A stretch of DNA of 36,995 bases from Priapulus caudatus. Lineage: Eukaryota > Priapulida > Priapulimorpha > Priapulimorphida > Priapulidae. The notes beneath the pieces are model-generated. The model had not been told where the DNA came from. It was given only the letters and a program-made list of their open reading frames with translations, and searched no databases. Positions 17,947 to 26,384 of the stretch are shown here, one piece after another (positions within the stretch are counted from its first letter, which is position 1; every line of letters starts with the position of its first letter). Where the stretch lies: the NCBI RefSeq assembly GCF_000485595.1, contig NW_014578617.1, forward strand, positions 8,996 to 45,990. The letters run 5' to 3'. The translations under genes were made by a program, and so were the position numbers.

Positions 17947-18038
17947 ATGAAATCAATTTCACTCTTCCTCCTACCTCGATCCTTTCCCCTCCCTCTCCAT
18001 TCTCTCTTCTTACCCCTCTCCCCCTCTCCTTCACTCAC

Positions 18039-18196
18039 CAAACCCAGCTATGTCCAGCACGCCTATGTAGTTGGCCGATGACTTGAGCGGGATGCAGTCG
18101 TTGATCTTACGCACGATGGAATCAAACAGCTTCGCGTAGATGGCCTTGGCGAGCGCGTCGCGAGCGTTCATCGCCTCGTAGACCTTCAGCGGAACC
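18039..18196 (-). CDS. Myo6: Myo6 switch II exon, intact
   Basis: This 158-bp exon has one base, 52 codons and one base. It encodes [20 protein letters not shown], a helix, then [10 protein letters not shown]. The end is the first part of switch II (DxxGFE), the nucleotide-sensing loop; the split Glu is completed by AG at the start of the relay exon (24911-25082). Acceptor: CGCAG|GGTTCCG. Donor: TTTG|GTGAGTG. The frame is open. In the gene it should lie upstream of the relay exon, yet here it sits 6.7 kb downstream of it and downstream of the SH1-region exon, so its position is rearranged or misassembled. Confidence 0.93.
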
Positions 18197-18227
18197 CTGC
18201 GGACAAACAAGAGAGCTCAAGCATTGA

Positions 18228-18565
18228 TCAACGCCACCTATGGGCGAGCACGAGCAGCGATGAGCGCCACCTACGGGTGAGCGCATCGCGAGCGTTCATC
18301 GCCTCGTAAACTTTCAGCGGAACCCTGCGGAAAAATGCGCAGCGATGCGAGCACGAGCGGCAATCAGCGCCATCTACGGGCGAGCACGAGCGGCGATGAG
18401 CGCCACCTATGGGCGAGCACAAGCGGTGATCTGCGCCACCTATAGGCGAGCACAAGCAGCAATCAGCGACATCTATGGGTGAGCACAAACAGCGACGAGC
18501 GCCATTTATTGCTGAGCGAGCGCATTGTGACATTGCGTAGCGATCAGCGCCATCTATGGGCGAGC
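18228..18565 (-). repeat. 33-bp tandem array upstream of the switch II exon
   Basis: About eight units of 33 bp, plus-strand consensus CGGCGATGAGCGCCACCTAT followed by GGGCGAGCACAAG. On the minus strand one frame is open as an 11-residue repeat (CSPIGGADHRL). Units hold GCGCCACCTATGGGC, a CTCF-like core. A partial exon copy interrupts the array at 18284-18324. Confidence 0.88.
18284..18324 (-). pseudogene. Myo6: Duplicate of the 5' edge of the Myo6 switch II exon
   Basis: Acceptor CGCAG|GGTTCCGCTGAAAG and the first ~13 codons ([14 protein letters not shown]), then repeat DNA. It has one silent change or so from the intact exon and presents a decoy acceptor ahead of the real one. Confidence 0.85.
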
Positions 18566-18855
18566 GCGCATATTTTGACCTCGTGCAACGTCATCATCGT
18601 ACGTGAATCATCGCGCAAACAACAGTAAAAAAAAACAGTAAAACACACACAAAAAACAGAAAAAAACACTAAAACAACAGTAAAACACGATTCTTACCTA
18701 AACCTACAGAAGTCATTCACGTGATTTTTTAACTTGACCATCGATTCAACTCCCTAGACACGATTAACAGTTAACGATAACGATAACGATAACGATTAAC
18801 GAATTGAAATTCAAGGATTTCCTCTATTCGATGACATTCGACCAAACGTCGGAAA
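18566..18855. other. Non-coding junction with A-rich and (ACGATA)n DNA
   Basis: A-rich AACAGTAAAACA repeats, then AACGATAACGATAACGAT (about 18771-18798). This lies at the presumed boundary between blocks B and C. No gene seen. Confidence 0.5.
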
Positions 18856-19080
18856 GTAAGAAAGAAAGACAGGCAGAGAGAGAGGACGGAACGAAAGACA
18901 GAGACAGAGAGAGAGAGAGAGAGAAAGAGAAAGAGAGAGAAAGAAAGACAGACCGAGAGAGAGAGGAAAAGAAAGACAGAGAAAGAGGGACAGAGAATGA
19001 GAGAGATAGAGCGAGAGTGAGAGAGAGAGAGATAACACGAGTGTGCAAAAGAAAGCGAGAAAAGAAAGAGAGATTGAGTG
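18856..19080. repeat. (GA)n / (GAAAGACA)n tract (block C)
   Basis: Purine-rich plus strand, matching 2950-3270 and 12740-13205, downstream (transcript order) of the SH1-region exon. Confidence 0.9.
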
Positions 19081-19115
19081 TGTGCACGAGAGATAGGGAG
19101 AGTACCTTGACCCAC

Positions 19116-19246
19116 CTTGTAGAACATGCGTGGGGGCAGGTTGGCGAGCTTCTTGGGAAGGTACTGTCTGTACATGCTATAGAGCTCAGAGAACTGGGCG
19201 CGTGACGGGTAGCCCTGCTGCATGAGGCTGAGCACCGAAGCCATAC
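19116..19246 (-). CDS. Myo6: Myo6 SH1-region exon, intact (block C)
   Basis: This 131-bp exon has two bases finishing Gly, then 43 codons from [15 protein letters not shown] through [17 protein letters not shown]. It continues QCS-G from the strut exon and leads in phase 0 to ALFKA of the converter exon. In the motor domain this is the reactive-thiol (SH1) helix region and the link to the converter. Acceptor: TTGTGTAG|GTATGG. Donor: TACAAG|GTGGGTC. Two other copies (3344-3476 and 13277-13480) are broken. Confidence 0.93.
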
Positions 19247-19249
19247 CTA

Positions 19250-19610
19250 CACAATAAAATACATGATATGGACTGAAGCCATATATGCACAACAAAACAC
19301 ATGATATGGAGAGACTAAGGTTATATATACGCAACAAAACCACATAAATGGAGAGACTAAGGGCATATAATATACACAACAAAACACATGGATATGAGAA
19401 CTAAGGTTATATATACACAACAAAACACATAGGATATGAGAGACTAAGGTTATATATTACACAACAAAACACATGATATGAGCTAGAGAACGTAATGCTC
19501 ATAAATACACAACAAAACATATGATATGCACAGACTGAAACATTATATATTAACATAACAAAACATGATATGCAAAACAACATACACAAACCACAATATC
19601 TTAGTCAATC
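19250..19610 (-). repeat. 42-bp AT-rich tandem array (block C)
   Basis: About eight degenerate units of the family described at 3480-4165, starting at the acceptor of the SH1-region exon. The unit nearest the exon contains ATATGGACTGAAGCCATATATG, an altered copy of the acceptor and first codons. Confidence 0.85.
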
Positions 19611-19706
19611 ATCATAATAAATATATCAAAAAATGACATTACTGAAATATATTACTGAAACCAACACGCTAAACGCACGCGCATCCGCCACGCTGGCGCC
19701 AACTAC

Positions 19707-19805
19707 CGGAGCCACTGCCAGCTGGCTGAGAACTGCGCGTCCTTCGATACCTTGTGTCCGACCCATGTTTGATTCGTCTGATGCGTAGCGTATGAAGCTG
19801 GTGCC
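19707..19805 (-). pseudogene. Myo6: Myo6 strut exon, damaged copy (block C)
   Basis: 99 bp against 94 bp in the intact exon at 4299-4392. The acceptor-side codons GTSFIR are kept; frame shifts follow. The donor AG|GTAGTTGGCGCC is altered from GTAGGT to GTAGTT. Confidence 0.85.
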
Positions 19806-20322
19806 CTGTGTGTGCAGAGAGAGAGAGAGAGAGAGAGAGAGCAGAGAGGTGGTGTGTGTGTGTGACCAACAATAGACAAAAATCTTGTTGGCCCTCACCC
19901 GACCCAATGCTGAAAATTTGGCGTAGGCTAGTGGCCTGCTTCTTTTTCTTTTTTGAGGGAACTTTTTTACAAATCAGCTGGTTCACATGCCTTCGGGTGT
20001 GCGTGTGTGGAGATACTTTCTGTTGAAATGCTTGTTTTGCTTACCGTACCAGTTATAGATGCCTTACAGATTTATATTATGCTAAGCAAGGATGTAATTT
20101 GTAAAAAAAAAGAATGGGCAAAGATCAATAAAAATTTTGAGTCGGCCCTTTTGGCGGGATCGGTCGGGGTGAAACAAACAAACAATATTTTTATTATGGC
20201 GTGACAGAGGAGATAGCAGGGAGAGAGCGCGGCTTTCCTACATGTTCGTGGTGTCACATACCCACCCATAGATCTCCCGCCGTGTGTCCCCCTTACCCCG
20301 CCAGTGGCGGCCCCCTGCTCAC
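19806..20322. other. Intron between loop 2 and strut exons, block C
   Basis: Aligns end to end with 4400-4892. Contains (GA)n at 19818-19850. No gene is seen; differences are almost all single-base indels. Confidence 0.6.
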
Positions 20323-20593
20323 GACTGCCGTAGATTTCTCCATGAGGCTGCCGAGCTGCTGTGCGAAACTTGTTTCCTAATGCCTTATGAAGGCCAGCTT
20401 TCCCTTGCGTACACTCGTCTCTCTCCTCTCCCGCCGCCAGAGGAGGCAGGAGGAGGAGGAGAGGAGGGGAGAGGAGAGCCTTCGCGGAAGCCTTGGCTGA
20501 AACAGCGCGCGCAGGAAGGCGTTGTTACCGCTCGGCACAAGGAAGCATCGCGAGCGACGCGTGGAGTGCGTTTGTTCTTCTCGATGAACTGCG
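20323..20593 (-). pseudogene. Myo6: Myo6 loop 2 exon, damaged copy (block C)
   Basis: This copy is about 271 bp against 237 bp in the intact exon at 4893-5129. FIEKN and later pieces are recognisable, but several one-base indels break the frame. The loop 2 region is an expanded GAGGAGGAGG tract rather than the Gly-coding tract, so this segment has changed length. Acceptor and donor regions are recognisable but altered. Confidence 0.85.
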
Positions 20594-20599
20594 CTGGAA

Positions 20600-20985
20600 C
20601 GGACGGGAGAAGGAAAACGGCATATACCATTAGCTGCATGAAACAACAATGGATAAACGTTAACGATGGGAGGAACAATGAGAAATGTTAGCGGCGAATG
20701 GAGGAACAATGATAGAAGTTAGCGTGCCGGGAAGAAACAGAGGAATATAACGCAAAAGGAAAAGTCGAGCAAGCAAAGCAACCAAGTCATTAACAAATGA
20801 ACACTCCGTAAATTTCTGATAACACATACACATGTATATACATATCCATACACACACACACACACCACATATATATATATATATACTAGCTGCGGCGTAC
20901 CCGCTGCGCTTGGGCTAAAAGTCGTGCCTACTAATTCATACATACTAATAATGGGACACAATAGGGAACATTCGGCTAAAATCAC
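20600..20985. repeat. Degenerate repeats, microsatellites and hairpin, block C copy of 5130-5487
   Basis: Matches the block A segment including the CTAGCTGCGG(C)GTACCCGCTGCG hairpin near 20887. Beyond GACACAATAGGGAACATT the two copies diverge. Confidence 0.7.
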
Positions 20986-21689
20986 AATTAACATTGCCAC
21001 ACAATATGAATATTTAGCAAATCAGTCTAATAACGATAATAAGCATGCGGAAAACTGTTACGTATCAACATTTATAGGACAGCACAACCCAACTTAGAAA
21101 CCCCTGCGGAACATAATTACGTAAATATGGTTGATAAATGACAAAAAAGTTATTATAAACAGCCATGTACGAATGGGTTGCACTTTTCATTGAAACCCTT
21201 GCATAAACCAATGTTTTTTACGTGTTATTCTCTGGTGGGAAATATGTAAAGATTCCTTTTTCGTCTCGAACTGTGAGCTCCCCACGCTACGGCATGACGC
21301 TATGGCGCGTACGCGCACGAACAGCATGCTACGAATGGGTTTCGCCTTCTCATTTCAAAAAAGCCTTGTTGATAAACAATGCAGTCGCTAAACTCTGAAC
21401 TGGCTGTGCTCTGTTTTAGCCCTCGGTGCCTCGGTTTCGGCTTTCACAATACCAGCAGCCTGCATTGTAATGAGGTGATCGATTTTTCTCTGCTGTGGCA
21501 GCACTGTTACAGCAGTGCTGACATTGTTGTGAAAATTCAGGAATTGAGGGTTTTCACGGATTGTTCGGTGAGTTGACGGTTTGGCAGGTTTTTTTCAGCT
21601 AAGGAAACACTCCCCGGCGATAAGAGATGGGCCCTTAAATTGCCATCCAGATCGCTTGGGCGGTTGGCCGCCTCCTATTAGGCGAAGAT
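20986..21689. other. Intron DNA with a duplicated ~50-bp segment
   Basis: No gene recognised. TACGAATGGGTT followed by T-rich DNA and TTGxxTAAACxAATG occurs at 21169-21214 and again at 21330-21381. A short perfect stem, CAGCACTG/CAGTGCTG, lies near 21500-21523. Confidence 0.5.
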
Positions 21690-21693
21690 ACTA

Positions 21694-21724
<31 letters not shown>

Positions 21725-22075
21725 CATACATTACAATACATACATACATACATTACATTACATACCATACTACATACATACATACATACATACATACATT
21801 ACATAGCATACATACATACATACATACATACCATCATACATACCATACATACATACATAACATACACTACATACATATCATACATACATAATAGCATTAC
21901 CATATCATACATACATATCATACATCACATACATACATACATAATACATACGATTACATACAATACATCACATACATACATAATACATACATACATTACA
22001 TACAGACATACATACATAACATACATACATACATTACATACATACATCATACATACATACATCCATACATAACGA
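21690..22075. repeat. (CATA)n microsatellite, ~385 bp, impure
   Basis: CATACATA repeats with frequent one-base insertions. It immediately precedes the second LTR-like copy, as the (CATA)n at 13830 precedes the first. Confidence 0.95.
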
Positions 22076-22107
22076 ACTCAAATATATAGTTAGATATATA
22101 TAATATA

Positions 22108-23085
22108 TGCAGATGTTAATTAATTGCTCTAAATGGCCCCTGACATGGGGCGACTACGTGGTGTAACACCACCCTTACCAAGGCAACTCCCCCCCCCTTC
22201 TATCGCTGCGCTGTCGACGAAAACATTCATATCTACGGCGTTGCCCCTTAGCAACCACGCTGCATCAATACGGCCTGCTGGCCATTCATTCTACGGCGTT
22301 GCCCCTAGCATACACGCGCGATCAATACCGGCTGCTAGCAGGGCGAGCTGAACAGCAAAAGATGGTCGGCCCGCCACGCCGAACATGCTGCTGCGATACC
22401 GCTAGCGTCACGGGCACCCACGCCAGGCTGGTTGGGGATTTAAAACCACCCTCCCCAATTAGCCGCGCACTTACGTGCGTGATTCAGTGGTGCCGGTCCT
22501 AGCATGGAGGCGAGGCTTGCGAATGCTGCGTGGCTGACGTCCGATGCCGACCTTTAGGAACCGCGTCAGCCGCTGAAGTATCGCCATGTTCGTGCGGATT
22601 AAAGGATTACATGCCGTTAAAATGCCACCGTGAAAAGCTGTTAACCCCGCACGGCGCCATGTGGGCGCGCGATGACGCGGTTCCTGCCGGCTGTAGACGG
22701 AGCCACCTCCTGGACGTGGTACGGAAGAATAGCGGCGTTCTTCCCCGTTAGGGGCCGCACCGTCCAGGTAGCGAATGTGGTGAAGGCCAAGCAAAACTGC
22801 GCGATTGCGGCACGGACGCTGGTTGGTTGGCGCGCGGGGCACGTGGGTGAGCATGCCCACTCGGCGCGTCGGGGGGCGGGCGCCCATAAAAAACAGCTAC
22901 ACGAGCTGTTTCCGGAATTTCCTACCAGGGACGCCGACCGTGTGCCTTTACCGCGTGAAGTGAACTAAATTAAACATCATCAGTCATCGGTATATACTTC
23001 TTGACTTGTATTCTCTCTATGTCTTTTGGCACGCATACGACATCATAATATACAACTGTATAGTAACACGTAAAAACTTTGCCGT
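22108..23085 (+). mobile_element. LTR-like repeat, copy 2 (candidate solo LTR)
   Basis: Similar to 13915-14540, with about 250 extra bp (22612-22860). It carries the CCCATAAAAAAC box near 22883 and AATTAAAC near 22972. It ends within ~20 bp of the donor of the Myo6 exon at 23103-23235. No gag leader follows, so it is a solo LTR or an independent repeat of the same family. Confidence 0.5.
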
Positions 23086-23102
23086 TATACCGCTGTACGT
23101 AC

Positions 23103-23235
23103 GCGTCTGGTAGCAGACAGCTCCTGCGCAAGTGCGCGTACGAGGAAGCCCATCCTTCCGTCCTTCAACTCCCTGCTTGCCTCCTTCAGACGAGACTTCC
23201 TCGGCCACCGAATCATGCGTGCGACGCCCAATGCC
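23103..23235 (-). pseudogene. Myo6: Myo6 50K-domain exon, broken (FAGAVCY region)
   Basis: The minus strand reads RWPRKSRLKEASRELKDGRM and then GFLVR in one frame, and AGAVCYQT in another, separated by small indels. This is the conserved myosin segment IPRKS ... GFxxRHFAGAVCYET, directly upstream of the loop 2 exon in the protein. The end is near TACCAGACGC|GTACGTAC, one base off the expected phase. The 5' edge is unclear because it merges into a G-rich (minus-strand) tract without a polypyrimidine acceptor. Confidence 0.8.
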
Positions 23236-23640
23236 CCACCCCCAATACCCCCCCTGCCAGCCCACCCCAATGCACCCCCCCCCCCACCAATGCCCTCCCC
23301 ACCCCTCCTCCACGCACACGTCACCCACCCCCCCCCCACCACCAATGACCCCTCCCCCCCTCCCACCCCCGCCACTCCCCCCAATACCCCAATGACCCCA
23401 CCCACACGCCCAATATCCCCAACCCAACCCCCCCCCCCCACCCCCCACCATACCCTCCCCACCCCAATCCACTCCCCCCCCCACCCAACCCCCAATGACC
23501 CCAACCCCCCCCCCCCAATGCCCACCCCCCCCCACCCAATGACCCCCTCCCCCTCCCAATGATCCCCCCCCAACCCACCCCACCCCACCCCCCCACCCCC
23601 CCCACAATGCCCCCCACCCCCCACCCCACCCCCCCAATGA
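23220..23640. repeat. C-rich low-complexity tract (CCCCACCCAATG)
   Basis: Runs of 4-10 C separated by A, CAAT or CAATGA on the plus strand. The transcript strand is therefore G-rich and could form G-quadruplexes. The long ORFs (Gly/Trp-rich, Pro-rich) are artefacts. Confidence 0.9.
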
Positions 23641-24080
23641 TATATCGATTAATGCGTCATGTAGTAGCATGATGTTTATTAACAGCAGCAAAACATGTTA
23701 GCCAACAATGCATCAGCAGCTGACAAATAGCAACAACAATGATGACAGCAGCAATACAGCATAAATAAAATTTGCAACAAAGAGAAAACATTACAGCAGC
23801 ACAAACAATGACAACAAACAACAACCCATAACAGCCAGAAAAACAACAACAAAAAACAACATCAACAACAACAAGCACCAATCAAAGAAAAAACTGTTTA
23901 AAAAAAAACACAAAAACAGTTTTTAATAAACTCCGATGAAAACGTCCAACTAAAAAGAATAAACGCCAAAATACGGCCATAATGGCCACGGACTGCCTGC
24001 GCGCCCTCGTAGTAGCACGGCAACAGCGCGCCCTGGTGGCGCAGCAACGTCACCGACAGCGCGGAAGTGGTTTCGTCGTT
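23641..24080. other. Non-coding, CAACAA-rich, then CpG-rich DNA
   Basis: CAGCAGCAAAC and AACAACAACA repeats to 23900, then GC-rich sequence. No gene seen on either strand apart from the exon that follows. Confidence 0.5.
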
Positions 24081-24099
24081 ACTTCATGCGTCTGTTACA

Positions 24100-24202
24100 G
24101 AGAAGCCGTGAATGAAGTTGGCCTGAGGTCGGGTTCGCGGCAGCTTGCTTCTTTCCTCATACCAGCAGGTCGAAATTCCCACCGCCTTCGCCTCAATTAA
24201 AT
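24100..24202 (-). pseudogene. Myo6: Myo6 50K-domain exon (DLIEAK), broken
   Basis: Acceptor CTGCAG|AT joins to the donor of the relay exon to give Asp, then LIEAKAVGI and, after small indels, D-L-L, E-E, K-L-P and further matches. Myosin VI has DLIEAK...DEE...LP...F at this point. The 3' edge is not clear; GT at about 24098 and further downstream are candidates. The phase agreement with the relay exon is good evidence. Confidence 0.72.
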
Positions 24203-24229
24203 CTGCAGCAGCAAAGAAGCATTATGCTG

Positions 24230-24640
24230 ATAGTAAGATGGGTAAGGTAGTGTGAATGCAGGGCTGAGGTAGGGTACGGTAGGTTAAGGTAGGGTAAGTA
24301 GGATAAGGTAGCGGTAAGGTATGGTAAAGCGTAGCGGTAAGGATAGAGGAAAGTAGGGTAAAGGTAGGGTAAGGTATGGTGAAAGGTAGGGTAAGTAGGG
24401 TAAGTATGGCTAAGGTAGGGTAAACGGTTAGGGGATAAGCGTAAGGTAATGTAGGGTAAGTAAGGTATGGCGTGAGTAATGGATAAGGCAAGGAAGCGGT
24501 AATGTAGGTAAGATAGGGTAAGTAGGGTAATGTAGGGGAACGTAGGGTAAAGGCAGTGGTGAGGTAGGCGTAAGCGTAGAGATAAGGTAGCCGGTAAAGG
24601 CAGGGTAAGGTAGGGTAAGTAGGGCAAGAGTGTGCAGAGT
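24230..24640. repeat. 10-bp GGTAAGGTAG tandem array
   Basis: About 40 degenerate units of GTAGGGTAAG / GGTAAGGTAG on the plus strand, filling the intron between the two exons. Minus-strand reads Tyr/Pro/Leu-rich ORFs, which are artefacts. Confidence 0.9.
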
Positions 24641-24905
24641 TTAATAGAGTGGGCGGCAGAAAAGAAGAGAAAGTCGAAGAGAGGAAAAAGATGGGCAAAT
24701 GAGACCAAGAACGCAGATGAGGATGAGGATGGAAGAAGGGAGGAGGAGAGGAGGAGGAGGGAGAGGGAGGAGGGAGGAGGAGGGAGCGGAGGGGGAGGAG
24801 AGGGAGGAGGATGCAGGGAGGCGGCGAGGTGAGAGGAGGGAGGAGGCAGCGAGAGAGGCGCGAGCGGGCAGAAGGCAGGGGAAGAGGAGGAGAGGAGGAA
24901 GGCAG
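24641..24905. repeat. GA- and GGAGGA-rich tract
   Basis: Purine-rich plus strand with GGAGGAGG units, between the 10-bp array and the relay exon donor. Confidence 0.8.
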
Positions 24906-24910
24906 CGTAC

Positions 24911-25082
24911 CGATGCAGTCCTGCATTCGTCTGAATAGTTGACTTTGACGGTAGAGTCCTAGTCCTTCATATTCATACAGTGTGCCTCGTCCTTCAGTAT
25001 GCGCTCGTTAAACAACTGCTGCCAGGCTTCTCGTTGCAGTAGTTGATGCAAACTGCTCAGAATCAGTTGATCGAGAAGTACT
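24911..25082 (-). pseudogene. Myo6: Myo6 relay exon, frameshifted
   Basis: This 172-bp exon starts AG|TACTTC (completing Glu of switch II), and NYCNEK is visible. Beyond that one frame reads EYF-SIN, another FNERILKDE-like, and a third MQDCIG at the end: the myosin relay helix and following loop, with three or so one-base indels. Two stop codons occur in the initial frame near codon 7-9. Acceptor: CTCTACAG. Donor: ATCG|GTACGC. The exon is recognised with confidence because its phase fits both the switch II exon and the DLIEAK exon. Confidence 0.82.
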
Positions 25083-25089
25083 CTGTAGA

Positions 25090-25329
25090 GGAGGCAGAAG
25101 AAGTTAGTATCGAGAAAGAGAGAAGAGCAGGGCAGGAGAGGGTGATGAGAGGGAGAGAATAGAGAACAGATACGAGAGAGATAGAGAGATAGAGAGATAG
25201 AGAGATAGAGAGATAGATAAGATAGATGAGATAGATAGATAGATAAGATAGAGAGCGAGAGATAAGAGAAAGAGGAAGATAGATAGATAAGATAGGAAGC
25301 AGAAAGATAGCATTTAGAGAGAATTCTCG
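25090..25329. repeat. (GATA)n and (GAGA)n tract at contig end
   Basis: GATAGATAGAGA repeats up to the N gap; the transcript strand is CT/TATC-rich upstream of the relay exon acceptor. Confidence 0.9.
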
Positions 25330-25339
25330 NNNNNNNNNN
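25330..25339. other. Assembly gap (10 N)
   Basis: Contig join. It separates the Myo6 block from the second part of the retroelement. Confidence 0.99.
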
Positions 25340-25800
25340 ACAAAATGTTTTTGGCAGGTTTAACTAGCTATAAAATAATTTTTAATTAGTGGCTAGTATA
25401 ATATAGATATAAACTTACTCTCAGACATCAAAACAACACCGGAATCTATCACCCGTGATCTATCAAATCAAACACAACTTTCAGACATAAAAACAACTTT
25501 ACAACACACGGCGGTCAAACGCCCTTTGGCGAGATGAACTAAAAACATTACCTCAGTCCCAAAAACTCCCAAAATAAGTAAAGTATTGTATAAATTATGT
25601 CATCTACTACTGGGGTTTATACAGTGACGTTGTTGAATTGCTAAGCGTATAGCCCCTGCCATCTATAGGCGAATATAGTAAACGTTCCAAATAAATTTTT
25701 TTTTTTAAATTTTTTTTTGCCACGAGTATACTTGTGTTTCGCGGCCGTGCGTTTTGCAGGTTCGAACGAGTATACTCGTGTTTCGCGTTGAACGTGTTAA
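25340..25800. mobile_element. Candidate piggyBac-like transposon end (right terminus at TTAA)
   Basis: Non-coding. The last ~80 bp have ACGAGTATACTCGT (perfect palindrome, about 25766-25779) and a related CACGAGTATACTTGTG 44 bp before it, each followed by TTTCGCG. The segment ends AACGTGTTAA at 25797-25800. RT coding sequence resumes directly after, reading TTAAGAGTGG, which is the expected codon context for the RT block SGYHQ. TTAA is the obligatory piggyBac target. The other end lies in or beyond the gap. Confidence 0.5.
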
Positions 25801-26320
25801 GAGTGGTTACCATCAAATTCCCTTGGCGGAGAACGACGTTCCAAAGACTTGTTTCGTAACGCCCTCCGGAAGCTATGACTATTTAAGGACCCCATATGGA
25901 CCAAAGAACGCACCCGCCCACTTTCAACGTATCCTCGATTACGTCCTGCAAGGACTCCGTCACAAATGCGCACTCGCCTACATCGACGACGTCTGTATTT
26001 ATTCACCGGACTTTGAAACCCACATGTCCGACTTGGCAGAGGTTTTTGCCAGATTTGACGTGGCTAACCTCAAGATGCGCCCCAGCAAATGTGCGTTTCT
26101 ACGCCAATCCATCAATTACCTGGGTCACGTCATAACCCCAGGTTGCGTCAAACCCGACCCAGAGAAGATCGCTGCGGTGCAAAATTGGGCCCCCCCAAAC
26201 ACACCCACAGCTGTTCGGCAGTTTTTAGGATTCACCAATTACTATCGTAAGTTTATCAAGGGGCTATGCCGATATTGCCCATCCATTGACCCTACTCACC
26301 CACAAGAACACACCCTTTGT
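25801..26320 (+). pseudogene. pol: Reverse transcriptase palm fragment
   Basis: The frame reads SGYHQIPLAE and then CFVTPSGSYDYL, PYGPKNAPAHFQRILD, YIDDVCIYS (25979-) and NYLGHVIT, the RT motifs in Ty3/gypsy order. The Y-I-D-D catalytic box is intact. The first RT part is at 17445-17640. The frame shifts to the next at about 26290-26330. Without the missing ~40 residues between the two parts the enzyme cannot fold. It lies antisense to Myo6. Confidence 0.9.
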
Positions 26321-26384
26321 GTAGTCAGACGAAGCACAGACTGCGTTCCAGTCTATTTGTAAGTGTCTCACAGAGGCTCCCATT

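Noticed and set aside
21581..22072. 163-codon Tyr/Ile/His-rich ORF
   Set aside because: (CATA)n microsatellite.
23017..23691. Gly/Trp-rich and Pro-rich ORFs in the C-rich tract
   Set aside because: Low-complexity C runs; only the part overlapping PRKSRL to GFLVR is a real exon.
24230..24640. Telomere-like TTACCC repeats
   Set aside because: The period is 10 bp, GGTAAGGTAG, and degenerate, and neither the arthropod TTAGG nor the vertebrate TTAGGG unit is present in tandem.
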